Positions 12,701-27,700 are shown, counted from the first letter of the stretch. The stretch is DNA of 64,000 bases from Prostheceraeus crozeri (GCA_907163375.1 CAJQUW010001866.1:1-64000); one strand, 5' to 3'. Notes: generated by a model from the sequence alone, not told the origin. Numbers and translations are program-made.

Positions 12701-15700
12701 ATATTTTACTGATAGCTTCGCATCTTTAGCTACTGTTTTTTTCTTTATTAGAATTTCTGCGGCTATTTTCATTTTTCAGTCGCTATTTGGTTAATTAATA
12801 GAATGTAGCAAATACTGGACATATATCTTGGAATACTTGGAAAGATATAATTGTTCATTGATATAGCGGGCTATGTACCAATTTATGCTGTGAATAAAAT
12901 CAAAATCTCATTATTCGCCCGGAAATTTGCATGTATTTTAATACAAAACATGGTAAACATTATTCGCCCGCAAATGCGGGCTTCTCAGATTGATAACGTC
13001 CACTTGTAAATGTTAATACGAATAGTTCTCTAAAGAAAATTCAACATCTATCTACAAATATACAAATACTTTTGCCCGTTTTTCTCTAATACCAACGTTG
13101 GCTTTTCGTCCACTTGAGCTTCGCTCCTTGCATTTGTCATCACAATTTGGTTCACTTGAACATTTTGTGTTGTTTGCACTTGACGAAGGCAGCGCCATTG
13201 CATATGAATTTGATGATCCACTTACATGTAGTTGTTGATCTTGTGTTGCTTCACTTGCACATGTACTTGACGAAGGCATCGGCATTGATGAATTCGATGA
13301 TCCGCGTAGTTGTTCAGTAATTTTCTCAGACAACTTCCTTTTCTTCGCTGATGTCATGCGCTTGTTATATCTATCAACTGAGGCGTCGCTTTTCTGATTC
13401 GTGACAGCTTTTATTTGGTCGTTTGAAATATCATTCTCCTTTAACCAAGTGACCAAAGACACTCGAATACAGTGATTCGTTTACGTGCCGTGAAGGTTAG
13501 CGTCCCTTGATATTGTTTTCATAAGGTCTTGGAGCGAATTTTTTCCAATAACTTCTTTTTTGCAGTAGAAGCTTTCTCTCGTCCACTTGGACTTGGGCTT
13601 GGGAAATAAAGCTGGATTTTTAGTCGGTGGCATGGATAAAAAAATAAATAAAAATATTTCATAAAAAATATGGCATGGATAAATATTTCTCCACCCCAGC
13701 TACCGGGCACTTTGCACTGTTGGGAATTTCGTACATTGCCACTTGACGAATATTGCGGTAATCATTGCTTCGGACGTTTTTCTCCTTTTCATCTTTCACA
13801 ACAGCAACATATTTCAACTCATCGGGTCCGGATCTAATTTGGATGTCTTCCTTTCGCAAATTTCTAATCCACTCTCTTCCTCGAAACCCGTTGTGGTAAA
13901 TGATGTTAAAGAAAAATTCTTGCTGTAGACGTTGTGGTGTTGAACGATCAAAATACTTGTCAAGGCGAGCCATGTCCTCTTTTTCAATTGGTTGGTATCC
14001 CTATATTGCATGACAGGACTTTTTGTTTGTCACTAAAGTCTTATGTCGAACAGCATTGTAAGTTTTTCAAACAGACGGAATTGATCGTTTCCGATTAAGT
14101 TGTAACCAGCGTTTTCTTGAAGATACCTGTTTATCGATACCCGTTTGCATGCAAGCGTTGAGATTGAATAACATTCACCGTCCTTCTTCTTCATAGTCGA
14201 GAACCACAAACGCAGATATTGACATAAATATTTCGATGGAATTGACTCAATTTCATTTGGCAGCTTCTTGTTTTCTAGTAGTTTTTCAGTTCTTCCACAT
14301 GCTGCTTTGTTTGCTTTGCTGTAGATTTATTTACTGCTTGATCTTCGATGTTCCTGATTTCTTGCAAATCTTCTACTGATAAGACTGGCAAATCGTCTGT
14401 TTCATCACTCATTAAATATGCAGCAAATGAAAAAGGCATACCTGTATGTTGATTGATCCGATTACCATCATTGAACTGTGGAAGAGAAAAGTTATTCAGA
14501 AAATCCACTTCAGTCGTCCCCAAACCCGATATATCGCCAATACGTTGGTGGTCAAGCATCATTGAGCAATATAATTTGAATGAACATTTTGTTTGCTAGG
14601 GAATATTGAATAAATTTTGAATTCAAACGATGTCTATTATATCATAGAAGTTGTTCTATGCTTTCAACTATGATTCAGAAACTTATTCGCCTAATGGTTA
14701 GCTATGTATTTACCCATAGCCATGCCACAATATACACTGTAGTTATCTGTGTTTCGGCCGCCTTATATATGCTGCCCTTTATATCAATAAACAATATAAT
14801 TATCTACCACATTTTGCGGGCGAATAATCCAAATCCTCGGGCGGCTAACGCCGCCCTCTGATTATGGATTTCTTCCCCTTAAAATGTGGTAGATAACTAT
14901 TAATTCTGATCAAATTTAAATTCAAAGTCTTCTTTTGCAAGATTTAGTAGCCTGTATCTGTTCCTAGCCCATGGATAGAAATATGCATTTCTAAGTATGG
15001 CCATAGACTTCTTGATGTCATGGAATAGCCGACAAATGGGACGCTGAGATATCTAGCATATTCCAAATGGATATGCAGGCATAGAAATAGAAACTCAAAA
15101 ACTTTTATTGACAGAAAAAACATGCAGACACCAATGAAATAAATTACTACATATGAGAGTAAATCCTGTTTTCTATTAAGGTAAAAAAGTTGTGACCTAG
15201 AGAAGCACCTAAATTTAAGATTTGTAAGAAATTCATGCGTATGAAACATCAAAATACTCGTATAAAAAATCTAACTAATGTGACTTTGATAAAAAAGAGG
15301 TTTCAATGAGGCCGAAGTCAATGATTTCTGGAAGACGGACATCATTGTACCTATTGCGCTGTTTCACCCTTTCCCCTCTCAAGGCTATGAGTGCTGTGCG
15401 TAGAAGGGAGAAATTAAATGCAGGCATAGAAATAAATTAACTTCACTCGATCAATAAACTATATTTCAAGATAAAGTATACCAGATTATTACATAGCTGT
15501 AGAATCGTATTTCAGAATCCCTTCTATATCTGATAAAATTTGTTCCCAGGGAAAATCTTGGTAGAGAAGGATTCTATCGCGGATATCTATGGTCCTAATA
15601 ATCTGGCATACTTCATAACGGATAGAGGATAGCTATGCGATTCTCTGACATAGCTCGTGAAATTATTTGATATATCCCTCGGGCTAAAGCCCTCGGGATT

Positions 15701-18700
15701 CATCAAATAATTTCCCTCTCTATATCCCAGAGAATAGCATAGCCATCCTCTAACCATTACAAATAAAAGGTTTTACATAAGGATGAACACTCAAGTAAAA
15801 AAAGTCCTATTTCCCTGCTCCTAGCAAACAGTCAGCATTCCCTCGCTGGATGTCGAGACTAGTTCTCTGCATCAGCCACGCAGCATCCCTCTTGTCTCCT
15901 GTTGTCATTGTGAGACGCCTCCCAACTGATTCCAAGAAGGTCTTGGTCGACTCCCCCATCGCACCACACGTCTCAACAGCCACTGGTTGGACTACAAAGC
16001 GGTCAGCGAGAGTGATGTATTTGGCTAACTTCCTCGCTTCAGCCGCATTCGCAGCAGCTCCAGTGGCAGATGCCGACAAATTCGTGCGAGAGAACGTGTC
16101 GGAACATGTGGCATCCCATACCATGCATCTACCTCTCATGAAAGGAAAGAACGTCAAGTCATCTGGACGCTTGCCATCTCCGCGGTCCAATCCTGGAGGC
16201 TCAAGAATGGGTGAAAGGCCACATTTTGATAAGGCTCGACGCACTGTCTCATTCAGAGCTGCATGGCGTGAAGTTCTACCTGTGCTGTGCCGGCAAGACA
16301 AGGTGTGAATTCCAAGCTTATCGATCATGCCTTCGCACACACAGGTAAATTCTTCGCAAACTCTACTGCCGACACGCATTAAATTCACTCGATTAAAAAG
16401 TCCTTTTCATTTTGAGTGGGAGTAAAAGGATATCTCTTCTATGTAAACAGCCGGGAGGAAAAATCAGCTTTTCAGTCCCACGGGATCACAAAGTTAACTT
16501 TTCCTTCCGCAATTAACTTTTCATGTGTAAACTCCTGTGTAAAAAAATCATAGAAGTCTATAAACAAGTCATGATTAGACCATGGACTATGATTAGACCG
16601 ATTAGACAGATACTACCAAGATATCGATGCAGTCCCTTGATTTGCTCATTCATAGATTTCGCGATGCAATTTTTTATTGTGAACAATGGACTTCTATTAA
16701 AGCACAAAATGAAAAGCTACATTCTTTCGAGAGGAAATAGACGTTTCCTACCTTAGCCATCTATCCATCCAGGTCCATCCTTCGCTACGCTCAGGCTGTA
16801 CACCATAGCTGCGGGAGGAAAAGTTGATATTTCCTCTCTCAAGAAAATCACTGTTTCAGTACTCTGAAACAGCAGCTTTCGATTGTTCCTGGTCAAAACT
16901 GTCCTGAAATTCGGTTTTGATAGAACGTTCCCAGGAAAAGCCTCAAACGTTTTAGTTGCGGAGATATGCCTAAACAAACCTACTTTCAAACTGTCAGAGG
17001 TCATTGATACTCTGACTAACATTTTAACAGAAACATAGGTTTTAGATATTGATGAGAACCATTATGTTATTTAAAGTTTATTTTGGTGCTTTTAAGGCCA
17101 GATTGATCGAAGCCGAATTGTATGACACCCTTTCATGGAGCCGGCAGCAAACATCTGTCACTAATGCCTTATGATATTTTTATGCTGTCTGGTTGTCAAT
17201 GAAGAAAAAATGATTTAGATTCCGGATACAAATCCATCCGGCGCTGTTTTACTTCATCAAGTTCTAATGAAAACCATGACGTTAAAAATGCAACACTGAC
17301 AATTTGTAATTTGAGTTGGTTTTTTGTTTATCCTACAGTTCACGAGAAGCAATCCTTCGACTTCCTTATCCTTCTCTCTGTAAGCAACTTCAGTCAGGAG
17401 ATCTATCAGCTGCTCAAGTGCTGGACGCCTATCAATGGAGGGCTCTCCGTGCAGACCGCGATTTCAACTGCATCAACGAGGTGATAATTGAGGCTTCAGA
17501 GCTTGCACTCTCATCGCCCAGAGGTCGGCTTCATGGCATTCCGATTTCCATCAAGGAAGGAATAGCCATAGAAGGCCTTGACGCAACGGCAGGGAACACC
17601 AGCAGCGCCCTGCGGCCACGAGATCGCTCAGCGGCAATCATTCGTGCATTGTTATCAGAAGGTGCGCTTCCATTCGTTCAAACCAACATGGCACAAGGTG
17701 GGCGAGGTATAGACTGCAATAACGCTCTGTTCGGTGAAACTCTCAATCCACATGATCCACGACGTTCTCCAGGCGGATCCTCAGGAGGTGAGGCAGCTTT
17801 GATAGCTGCTGGAGGTTCTATCCTTGGTTTAGGTTCCGATATTGGTGGAAGTATCCGAATTCCGGCATGCCTTTGTGGAATCTTTGGCTTCAAACCAACA
17901 GCTGACCGAGTCAGTCACCGTGACCTTGCATCAAGTGCGCTGTCAAGATTGCGTGTTGTTCAAGTTAGTTATGGGCCACTGGCTAGAGACCTTGAAGCTG
18001 TTGTAGATATAGTGAGAGTTCTTTTCAGTGATGCAGTATTCAAACTAGATCCCATGAGACCATCTCAACATTTTTCTGAACATTCTTTCGCCCCTCCGAA
18101 CTTCAAACCACTAACAATAGGATACTACACTCGTTTGGATGACCCTGATTTGTTGCCCGTGACTCCAGCCGTGGTTCGAGCTGTGGAAACAGCGGTTTCA
18201 GCTCTAACTACCCGTGGACATCGAGTGGTGCCTTGGTCCCCTCCAAGAGCTGCTGATTTGACGCTGCTGACTATTCAGGTAAAATGATCGAAATATAAGT
18301 AGCTTTTATCATTGATTACTTATTTTCTACTTTAGCTAGAGCGATTAGTTATGTATTTACTTTTAGTGATTTGATAAATAGGACATGGTATCATAATAAT
18401 GTGAGAAGCGAGGCAGTACGCGAAGCCTACTTTAACTTAAGTGGCAAGGGTGGACAACTAGCGTCCGCATCTGCAAAGTTGAGAACGTGAATCAATTTTC
18501 TCAAGTGCATCGTGTATGAATGTGAATGCGGACGCAGATTGATGTTTTCAGAGGATGTGAATGTGTATATGGATTGATGTTCTCAGAGGACGTAAATGCA
18601 GACGCGGATTGATGTTCTGAGGATGTGACTGCGGACGCGAATTGATGTTCTCAGAGGATGTGAATGCGGATATGGATTGATGTTTTCAGAGGATGTAAAT

Positions 18701-21700
18701 GCGGACGTGGATTGATATTCTCAGAGGCTGCTAATTATATTTTTCGAATTCTGCCTAAAATGTCGGATCGAAATTCAGGAAAACTTAATCAATAGTCTTG
18801 TTAAAATGTCGTTCTAACATTAATATGAAGCAAATTCTAGTATCATTTCTTCTCAAGCTCTTAATGCAACTATGGTGTGGACTGATTGTATTAGTCTGTT
18901 GTATTAACATACCCAAATTAAGTTTCTTTGAGACTTCGGGTTCTAGTTGAGTCGGCTTCATGAAAGAATGGTTTTCCTTCATTCTCCAAGGAAAAAACAT
19001 CATCCTACTATAGAAGGATGCTCCGAGAAAGAAATAAGTTGCCACCGATAAGCTTTTTTCTTGACATCATCCACTCACTCACTTCACTTTTCGCTTTGTG
19101 TCATTCTTTTATCAGCGGAGGTTTGATGATTTTATGTGTTTTCTTTTAATTCCGATCTTGGACAAGGTATTGATTGAACTTCATCACACTAAGATCTTCT
19201 TCCATGCAGCTCCACCACGTCCTCTTTGGTCTTCCGATTGGGCGTCCTTTCCAGCTTCATCGATTTAGCAACCTCGATTAGATGTTGACTTGATATTTCT
19301 AATTTAGCGAATGCGGATGCAGATAACAGAAATAGATTCGTATCCAACTTTGCATGTAAGTATGCATTGCATTATCATATAAGCAAAAGAAAATTCAACG
19401 ATTCGTCGTCACTTAGATACCGCAAAACTATTAGAGGATGGAGGGAAGGATGAGATGTTTTGTGTTAACTACTATAGGATGAAGAAATTGTCACGAATAA
19501 AGACTGCTCTTTGCATGTCTCGGTCTTCAACATTTTGATTTTCAGGCCTACGCACTAGATGGTGGCAGAGCGTTTATCCGCTCTACTCGCCGCGAGCTGC
19601 TGACTCCTGATCTACTTTCTCGAAGACGGATTCTAGGTCGAGGATATGCACTGCGAACGGTGTTTGGTCATTTAGTCAGTTGGCTACAAAGTCCTATCGC
19701 TGGAAGACAAATCTTGGCTACACGAGGAGCTCGTTCTGTCGATCACATGCTGCAATGGTGTGGTAAAGCAGACGCATACCGACAGGTAAATCTTTATAAC
19801 ACTATCTTTAACATGCTTTCATTTTACAGTCATGACAAAGATCCTAAGATTCGACCAATACGATGATTGCGTACAATGTCATCAAGAGAATCGATATCAG
19901 TGAATCAACTTCTTCAATAATCATGTGACACATTGAGTTCTCAGGTGTACGAGTGCAGTAAAACCTCGCTAATCTGGAAATATTCTCCGGAGTCTAAGAG
20001 TCCAGATTAACGAGGTGAACGAGATTAACGAGAGTCCAGATTAACTGAACTGAAATTTTCTGATTCTCCTGATCTCTATATAAAATAATTTTCATTTATC
20101 TCTTAACATTTTTCTCACTTCTCGCAGCTCACAGGTATCTTACGCACTTGCTCTCTTGCTCCTCGTTCATTGTCTCTTCTCCTCCAGGCATGAGGGTCGG
20201 GTATGAATGAAGCTTTGACGTCATTGCTCCACCTCAGAGACCTTGGACGATGCTAGCATAATCAGATTTTAGCTAAAGCGCTGTGATACTTTTAATTCGG
20301 AAGCACTTCCTACCGACTTCCACTACTACTCTCTGGGCTCGTCCTCTGGATCAAAAGAACGCTAGGTTGAGCACTAACCACTGTGCCACGGAAACCATTT
20401 AGATATTGGCATGGTAAAATTGACATAACTTCAACCAAAATCACGAATTTTTAATAATTTATTCAACGCTCTGTATTCAGACAATCAAAATTTCCGTCGA
20501 ATCGACAGCGACTGAGCAATCCAAGCTCCGCACGAGTATTTGGATTTCTGCAGGACCTGTGATTGCGGTGGCAGGATAGCTCAGTTAACGTTGTGCCAGG
20601 AGAGGCGGTTTCATTTTAAAAATTTCCCACTGTATTTCTCGACGGATTCTGGTGTATTTTTGTATGCAGATTTCGAAAATCAAAGTTTAAAAATCATACC
20701 AAAAGCCCCTTTCGAGAAAATGACGAAAATTCAAAATGGCGGAAAGAGAAACCGAAACTGCATTCTGGGGTTAGAATAGAAATGTTGCCAAGTATTTCGT
20801 CAACTGTTTCCTATCTAATCAGGTACACTTTTCAATCATCACCGTTAGAACATGATGCCGCTAGAACCCATCATATACTTAAAGCAATCATTAACGAAAA
20901 GTAACTTTTATTTGTAAAAAGCTCGAATATTCACGTGGCGACTGTTGTGAGCCCTTACCGCAGCCAACAGATGATCGGCATAATAGTCATTTTCGAAGTT
21001 TTTGATCTTATAGTTCGACCGAAATGAGTCAAAGTCTGCATGGAGTGATTCACTGGTTTGCTCGCTGAACTTCCCCATGCCTTCAGACGTCATCTTGCAA
21101 AACTCTGGCACATGATGAATAATGCAAAGAAGTTTTGGAGAAACACGAATGTTCAATGCATCAAGATCATTGCGAAAATTCACGATATGCTGAGAGAAGT
21201 CTTGGTCCAGAAAATTTCCAAAACAGCTTGTGACGATTCGCTCTAGATTTCTGAATGCAGAAACGATAGGCAATGTCTCAAGCGTTGCGATTGCTCGCAA
21301 TTTGTCGACGCTCTTTAAAAGTTGACGAGCACTATTACCGGTAAATGTACCGCCATGATATTGATCATTGTGCACTCGCGACGAAGTTAACCATTGTGTT
21401 GCAATTCTATGTGAAGTTTCCTCCAGAACATTGAACAACTTAGAGACTGATCCTATAAGGGGATGCAACTCTGGAGGCGGTATTGTTTTCAAAACAAGTT
21501 CACTACCATCTCCATGGATAATGGAGGGATGTATTGCATTACCATAGTTTTTTGCCTTTGATTTCGCCTCCGATGAATCATGGTAGCTCCAAAATAATCC
21601 TGATAGACTGTCCCATGTGCGGCTAACTCCGCTGTTTATGAGATCGGTCTTGTGCACGTCACACCATGGACATGGATGTGAGCTGCCACTACTCATCAGA

Positions 21701-24700
21701 CCAAGTGACAGGTTACAGATCTTCATATTGGCTGAAATTATGAATTTTGAAGTTAATGCGTCTAGCCGACAGCGTGCCACAGATATTTCAGGTTCGGATA
21801 ATTTTCAAGTGTGTCGGGTGCAATGGCGATGATGAAGATATGTTTGACGCCATAGCTTCTATTTGCATGTGATGTAGTTGCAAATGATGCCACTGTTTCA
21901 GCTCGAATAATTTGCAGACTTATTTTCATAAATCCTTTACCTCCGTCGATTACAATTTTGATGGTATGACCATAATCTATCTTATTCCTCAATAGCACAT
22001 CATCAACAAATTCTTGCACACTTTTACAGTGAACAACTGGTCGTTTCATCCTTTCACCCCGAGAATCAACAAAATCTATGTCGACAGCTTGGAAATATTT
22101 GTCAAAAATATGATCATTTTGCCGTAGATTTTCGCGTACGTGTGGTTCTATTGAAATCCTTTTCGTAGATTCCCGAATGGTCTTTGACAGGCTTGACGTT
22201 TGTCGACAACTGAGATTCAGGTGTCGCTGTATATCAGAAAAAGTTTCTGTGGTGAGCTGATATCTAGGCGAGTTCAGGCTGATTCAATTGAACCATGTTT
22301 CACTGTCTGAAGATCAAGACTCCCGGATTTTGAATGAAGTCTAGAACTAATTGTAGATGCGGCAAATTTTTGAGGATCATCTGGAGATTGAATTGAAATA
22401 AGATCGGCAATATTTGAAAATCTCTTGTTTTTTGAACAATTATGAGACTTTCCTCTGCCTATCTGAGACAGTCAACGTGCGCAAACTTTCATCGTAGAAG
22501 GAGATTCATCTTCATGGTCTCTACTTGGAGAAGACATCGGTCTGCCTGGTGATGACTTACGACATGGTAACTTAGACTCATATGATTTTTTCTTGCCATT
22601 TGACAAATAGTGCATTCACAAGCTGTATTTTGACGAGTGCAAGTTTGGAATGGAAAGTGATATCGCGATCATATAAAGGCAAGTTTTCAAATTCACCAAC
22701 CGAAACTTTCTTTCGACACGACAAACATATAACACACGGGAATGTTCCATCAACAGTGTTGTAATCTGGAAAAATATGCGATTTGATAAGTTCTTTCATG
22801 TTAATGGAGATGTTACGAAGGTCATTTTTACCAAAGCAGATAACACAAATGACTTTTAGCGATTCTGAATGAGTTCTTGCTGTTTTTGGCATTGTCAAAG
22901 TCAAGTCAATCCGATAAACAATCGCAGACACAAATGGACCGAGATCAGTGGCACTTGAATAAAGAAATGTTGTTTACACGATCAACAATCATGCGCGCAT
23001 GCGCATGTGATCGTCATTATGACAAGCTTTGCATGTGTGTGTGTGTGATGAAGGACAATCACCGTATTAGACATGATTGAATTGAGACAAGCTGCACATG
23101 TATGAGGATAAGTTGTTTACGATAACTATGCGCGTGTACGCGTGTGATCGTCATTGATGTGCTGTGATCGTAGTGCATGTGTGTGTGCAATGTAATCAGC
23201 TATTATTCTCTCTGCAAATCAATCTGATGCAGACCACTGATTCATGCATTTTGCTTTTCACACAAATAGGACGACTTAGAACATGACCTCTCCAATGCCT
23301 CTTATGATCCTGCCAAAATCTCCAAGACTTGTTATTAATACATTATGTACACCAACGAAGTCCCCGAATGCAGTTTCGGTTTCTCTGTCCACCATTTTGA
23401 ATTTTCGTCATTTTCTCGAAAAGGGCTAATCGTATGATTTTTTAACAATTATTTTTGAAAAGAGCGGGTCAAATTACTTAGGAAACCGTTGCCGAAATAG
23501 TTGGTAATTTTTTTAATCGACTCCCAGAATGCGGTTTCGGTTTCTCTTTCCGCCATTTTGAATTTTCGTCATTTTCTCGAAAAGGGCTAATCGTATGATT
23601 TTCTAACAATTATTTTTGAAAAGAGCGGGTCAAATTACATCGGAAACCGTTGCAGAAATATAGTGGGTAATTTTTTTAATCGACTCCCAAATGCAGTTTC
23701 GGTTTCTCTGTCCGTCATTTTCTCGAAAAGGGCTTTTGGTATGATTTTTAAACTTTGATTTTCGAAATCTACATACAAAAATACATCAGAATCCGTCGAG
23801 AAACACAGTGGGACATTTTTAAAATAAAACCGCCTCTCCTGGCACACCGTGAAAGGGCCGCACCTCGGTGCGGGAGTGAAGAGGTTTCATCGCTCGAGTC
23901 TCCGCCTCGAGAGGTACCACGGCTCTCTAACCTGGTGAGAGTTACAATCCTTCCCACCCTTGGGTTGGGCAAGGATGAGCAAAAAAGCTCCGAACCAGCA
24001 TCAAATTCTAATTATGGGTTCAGTAGAGCATATCAGTCTAAGAGAATCTAAGAGGTCCATGTACATGATAAAATGCGACGGCGAGTTGTCACACATGGTC
24101 ATCTGACATTAAGTCATAGGGAGCAAGCTATAGTCTAGAATTTTCGAATGTTTGGTAAAGGTGGTAAATTTAGCGAAATCGATGTTAGAATCACTAATCA
24201 GATAATACAAAGAACCGCCTTAAATGATCAAAATTCAGAATGCAAACGTTTGTTAGGATTAATATGAAGTGGAACTCAATGAACTTGGTGAGATTCATGT
24301 TTGCATAGATAAAGGGAAGAGCGTTTTGCCTCCAAGAAAGGTCATTAGTCACTAATTCACATTCAAATGTGTAATCATGTACATTTGAACAACAAATGTC
24401 TGGATTCTATTAAGCAGTTATGTTATGTGACCTCTTACAAAATAATGATGATGAGCTAGCGAGCTAACAAAACCAAAACTTCGTAAATTTCAATAAGTTT
24501 GTTTGGTAGAGATAAATGTCTTTAGACAGCGGACAACATTTAATAATTTTTATGGAAAGAAAACTGAAGTAAAATATTGAAGTCGGCATCTGAAGATCGC
24601 CACGCTATAAAACCTGACTTGAAACCAACTAGATGATAGGATTCAATGGCGAAGGTACATAAAAAGAACGAATACAATGAATACGTGAACTTTTCTCTTA

Positions 24701-27700
24701 TTGACTCTCAAACAGTAATCATCAGTTCAAAACGTGAGCATAGATAAACATCCTGAAGCATTAATTAACAATTATTTGAATTTACTGCTTTGATTTGTTA
24801 TCATCTTATTTCTACCAAAACATTTTGTCCGCAGTATGTTCTTTTGTGTCTACATAGAATTTAAATGTGTTAAAATCATCTCTGTTAACTGAGCTGTTAT
24901 CATCAATGTCGATGTCTCTTTTCGCTTGCCTGACGATAAACACCGTTTGTATTTGAAAGATCTCACAATAAGAATCGAAGTAAACTGTTTTGACAGATCT
25001 CCTCAATGGAAAACAAAAATTTTCAGTGACTTCGTCTTTTGTGTGTCAACCAACTGTCTGAAACTCATGAGGATTTGCTGATCCGATAGTAATGACACCT
25101 CCCATCTTACACAATTTCGTTAGCATCGGTAGAAATTAAATGTAGTAAATGTTGATGAGTTCGAAGATTGCGACCATAAACAGCCAAAACAGTGGTCTTT
25201 TTGACAGTAATAATGTAGCATCCAAGACCTATCCGCTATTTTATTTTAAATCATTGGAATATGTTTCAGTAGACTAACTATCATCATCAGTGACAACAAT
25301 CAATAGACAATGACACAATATACATAGGATTTGATGAAATGAAAACTCAATGCAGGAAAAGCGGCTGCGATTGATTATGATTATTCATGAGACAGTGCGA
25401 ACGAAGAAATGACTTCATGTAGTAAGTCAATGATATGATATACAATGATATAAAATACAATGATTATAGCAAAGTACGTCAGCGACACCTAATTCCAGTT
25501 GATGTAATTGATACAAGATTGCCAACACGAGATCAATGGTAAATAAAATGAACGAATTCGAAGCTTTTATACAAACATATAAACCAGACGTTGTGTGCTT
25601 ATCTGAAACTTGGTTGAACAACGAAATTACTGATGACGAGATCGCACTAAATGGTTATAATACATTTAGAAAAAACAGGATTATTCGAAATGGTGGTGGG
25701 ATCATTACCTACATAGTCTCAGATACACCAGCCACTCAAATTGAAAAGTTCGATGATAATGACATTGAGAGTTTGTGGACTTTATTTCGCCCGAAACGTC
25801 CGTCCCGTGTACATTCTTCTATAATAATTGTAAATGTCTGTCATCCACCTGATGGGAACGCTCGGAAGCTTATAGATCATCTGATTTTCGGTTTGGATTC
25901 CTTAAAACAAAAGCATGAGTCCATTGGCATCATCATAACTGGGGATTTTAATCATGCTAATGTCAAACTTTTGACATCCTCGTACGCATTAAAACAATTG
26001 GTTGATACTCCAACGCGCAATGATGCTATTTTGGATTTGTTTCTCACGAATATGCCAGATATGTATTCAAGAGTTGAAGTGCTACCACCCATCGCAACGT
26101 CAGATCACAATGTCATTCTTGCAATACCTATTTTCAAACAATCTTCATTGGTGCCAAAATATAGAATGAAACGATGTCAAACTCGTAGTAACAAAATCAA
26201 GTTTGTAAATGCTCGTAGTCAAATAAATTGGAATCTTGTTTACCTGGTTGATAGCTGTGAAACGAAGTATGGAATCATTTTTTTCTATTTTGTCATATTT
26301 GATGGATGATTATCTTCCATGGGTCAGTACAAAAATTCCGGCTGGATCAAAACCATGGGTTACGGAATACTTTGTACAGACAGTAGAACTACGAAATAAA
26401 CATTGGTGTGACGGCAATATGGTGCTTTACTCCCACTATAAGAAAAAGACGGAAGAAATTCGAAAAACATTGAAAGCCAACTATGTGAGACAACATTTGA
26501 ACAAGGTTGAAGCCTCAAAAGAATGGTGGACTGGATTGAAATCAATTATATGTCAGAACAGTAAATATGCTAACAACAAAGTTAATGGTTTTACTCAGAA
26601 CAATTTCGATAGTGATGTCCCAACTTTTATCAAATCCATCAACAATTTTTTTGTATCTGTTGCCAAAGACATCCAACCATTCATCGAGAATATTTTTGAC
26701 AGCAGATATGCTTATGTTCCTGATTACTTCTTACCAACTGTTTTAGATGTTGAAAACATACTAAGCAGCATCAAGGTAACGAAGTCTTTAGGTCCTGATG
26801 GGATCCCTAACTGGATATGGAAGGATTGCTGCAAGATACTGTCTGGTCCCATCGCGTCCGTTGCATGTTCATCCATAAGAGAAGGAGTATGGCCTGCGAT
26901 GTGGAAGAGCTCTGATGCTACAATCTTGAGCAAAACTGCAAGACCAAAATATTTGGAATCTGACTTCAGACCTATCAGCCCTACATGTGTTGTAAGCAAA
27001 GCTGTAGCCGAATCAATTATGATCAAATCGATTCTTTATTATGTCGGTGAGAAAATAGATCAAAATCAATATGGCGGCGTCAAAGGAGGTTCCACAACAA
27101 ATGCAATGCTCACTTTGATGGATGACCTGCTTAGAAATGCCGATGATGGTCTAATCAGCAGACTATTGTTGATAGACTTCTCAAAAGCTTTCGATAGAAT
27201 TGACCACAACATTCTGATCAGCAAACTTCTCAATTTAGAAGTCCCAGTGTGGTTATGTAAATGGATATCTGGTTTTCTTACTGCACGAACACAGGGTAAA
27301 ATACCAAGATCAATATTCTGAATGGAGGACAGTATCTGCTGGCATTCCGCAAGGTACAAAACTCGGCCCTCTGGCTTTCATTTTAATGATCAATGATCTA
27401 TCTGCAAATGTAAAATACGTTGATGACTGTACAATTTATGAATCTTTGGAAAATTCTCAATGTTCCGTTTTACAATCACGAATGGATGATATAGTGCAAT
27501 GGACGAAGAACAACAATATGAAACTAAATTCCAAGAAAACATATGAAATGAGAGTTAGCTTCAAAAAGAAACAGAGATCATGGGATTCAATTACCATCAA
27601 CGATGAAATAGTTACTCCTGTTCAGAAAGCAAAAATTCTCGGCTTCATAATCAACCAAAATTTGTCCTGGACTGATCACATTGAAAAAATGGTAAAGAAA

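Larger units (their letters stand above)
20593..23852 (-). mobile_element. DNA transposon, about 3.3 kb, with long inverted ends
   Basis: The left end (TGTGCCAGGAGAGGCGGTTT, about 20593-20810) reappears inverted at the right end (about 23650-23852), roughly 90 percent alike over about 200 bp. Shared words include TCTCGACGGATTCTG, AAAATCATACCAAAAGCCC and CGAGAAAATGACG. The right end holds extra tandem copies of an inner TIR segment (23359-23852). Between the ends lies minus-strand transposase-like coding sequence (20908-22931). A clear target-site duplication was not found. The element lies in FAAH intron 3, antisense to FAAH. Confidence 0.82.

Noticed and set aside
23635-24051. Frames in the subterminal repeats of the 20.6-23.9 kb transposon
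   Set aside because: They repeat with the 162-bp unit and appear in both TIRs; not coding.
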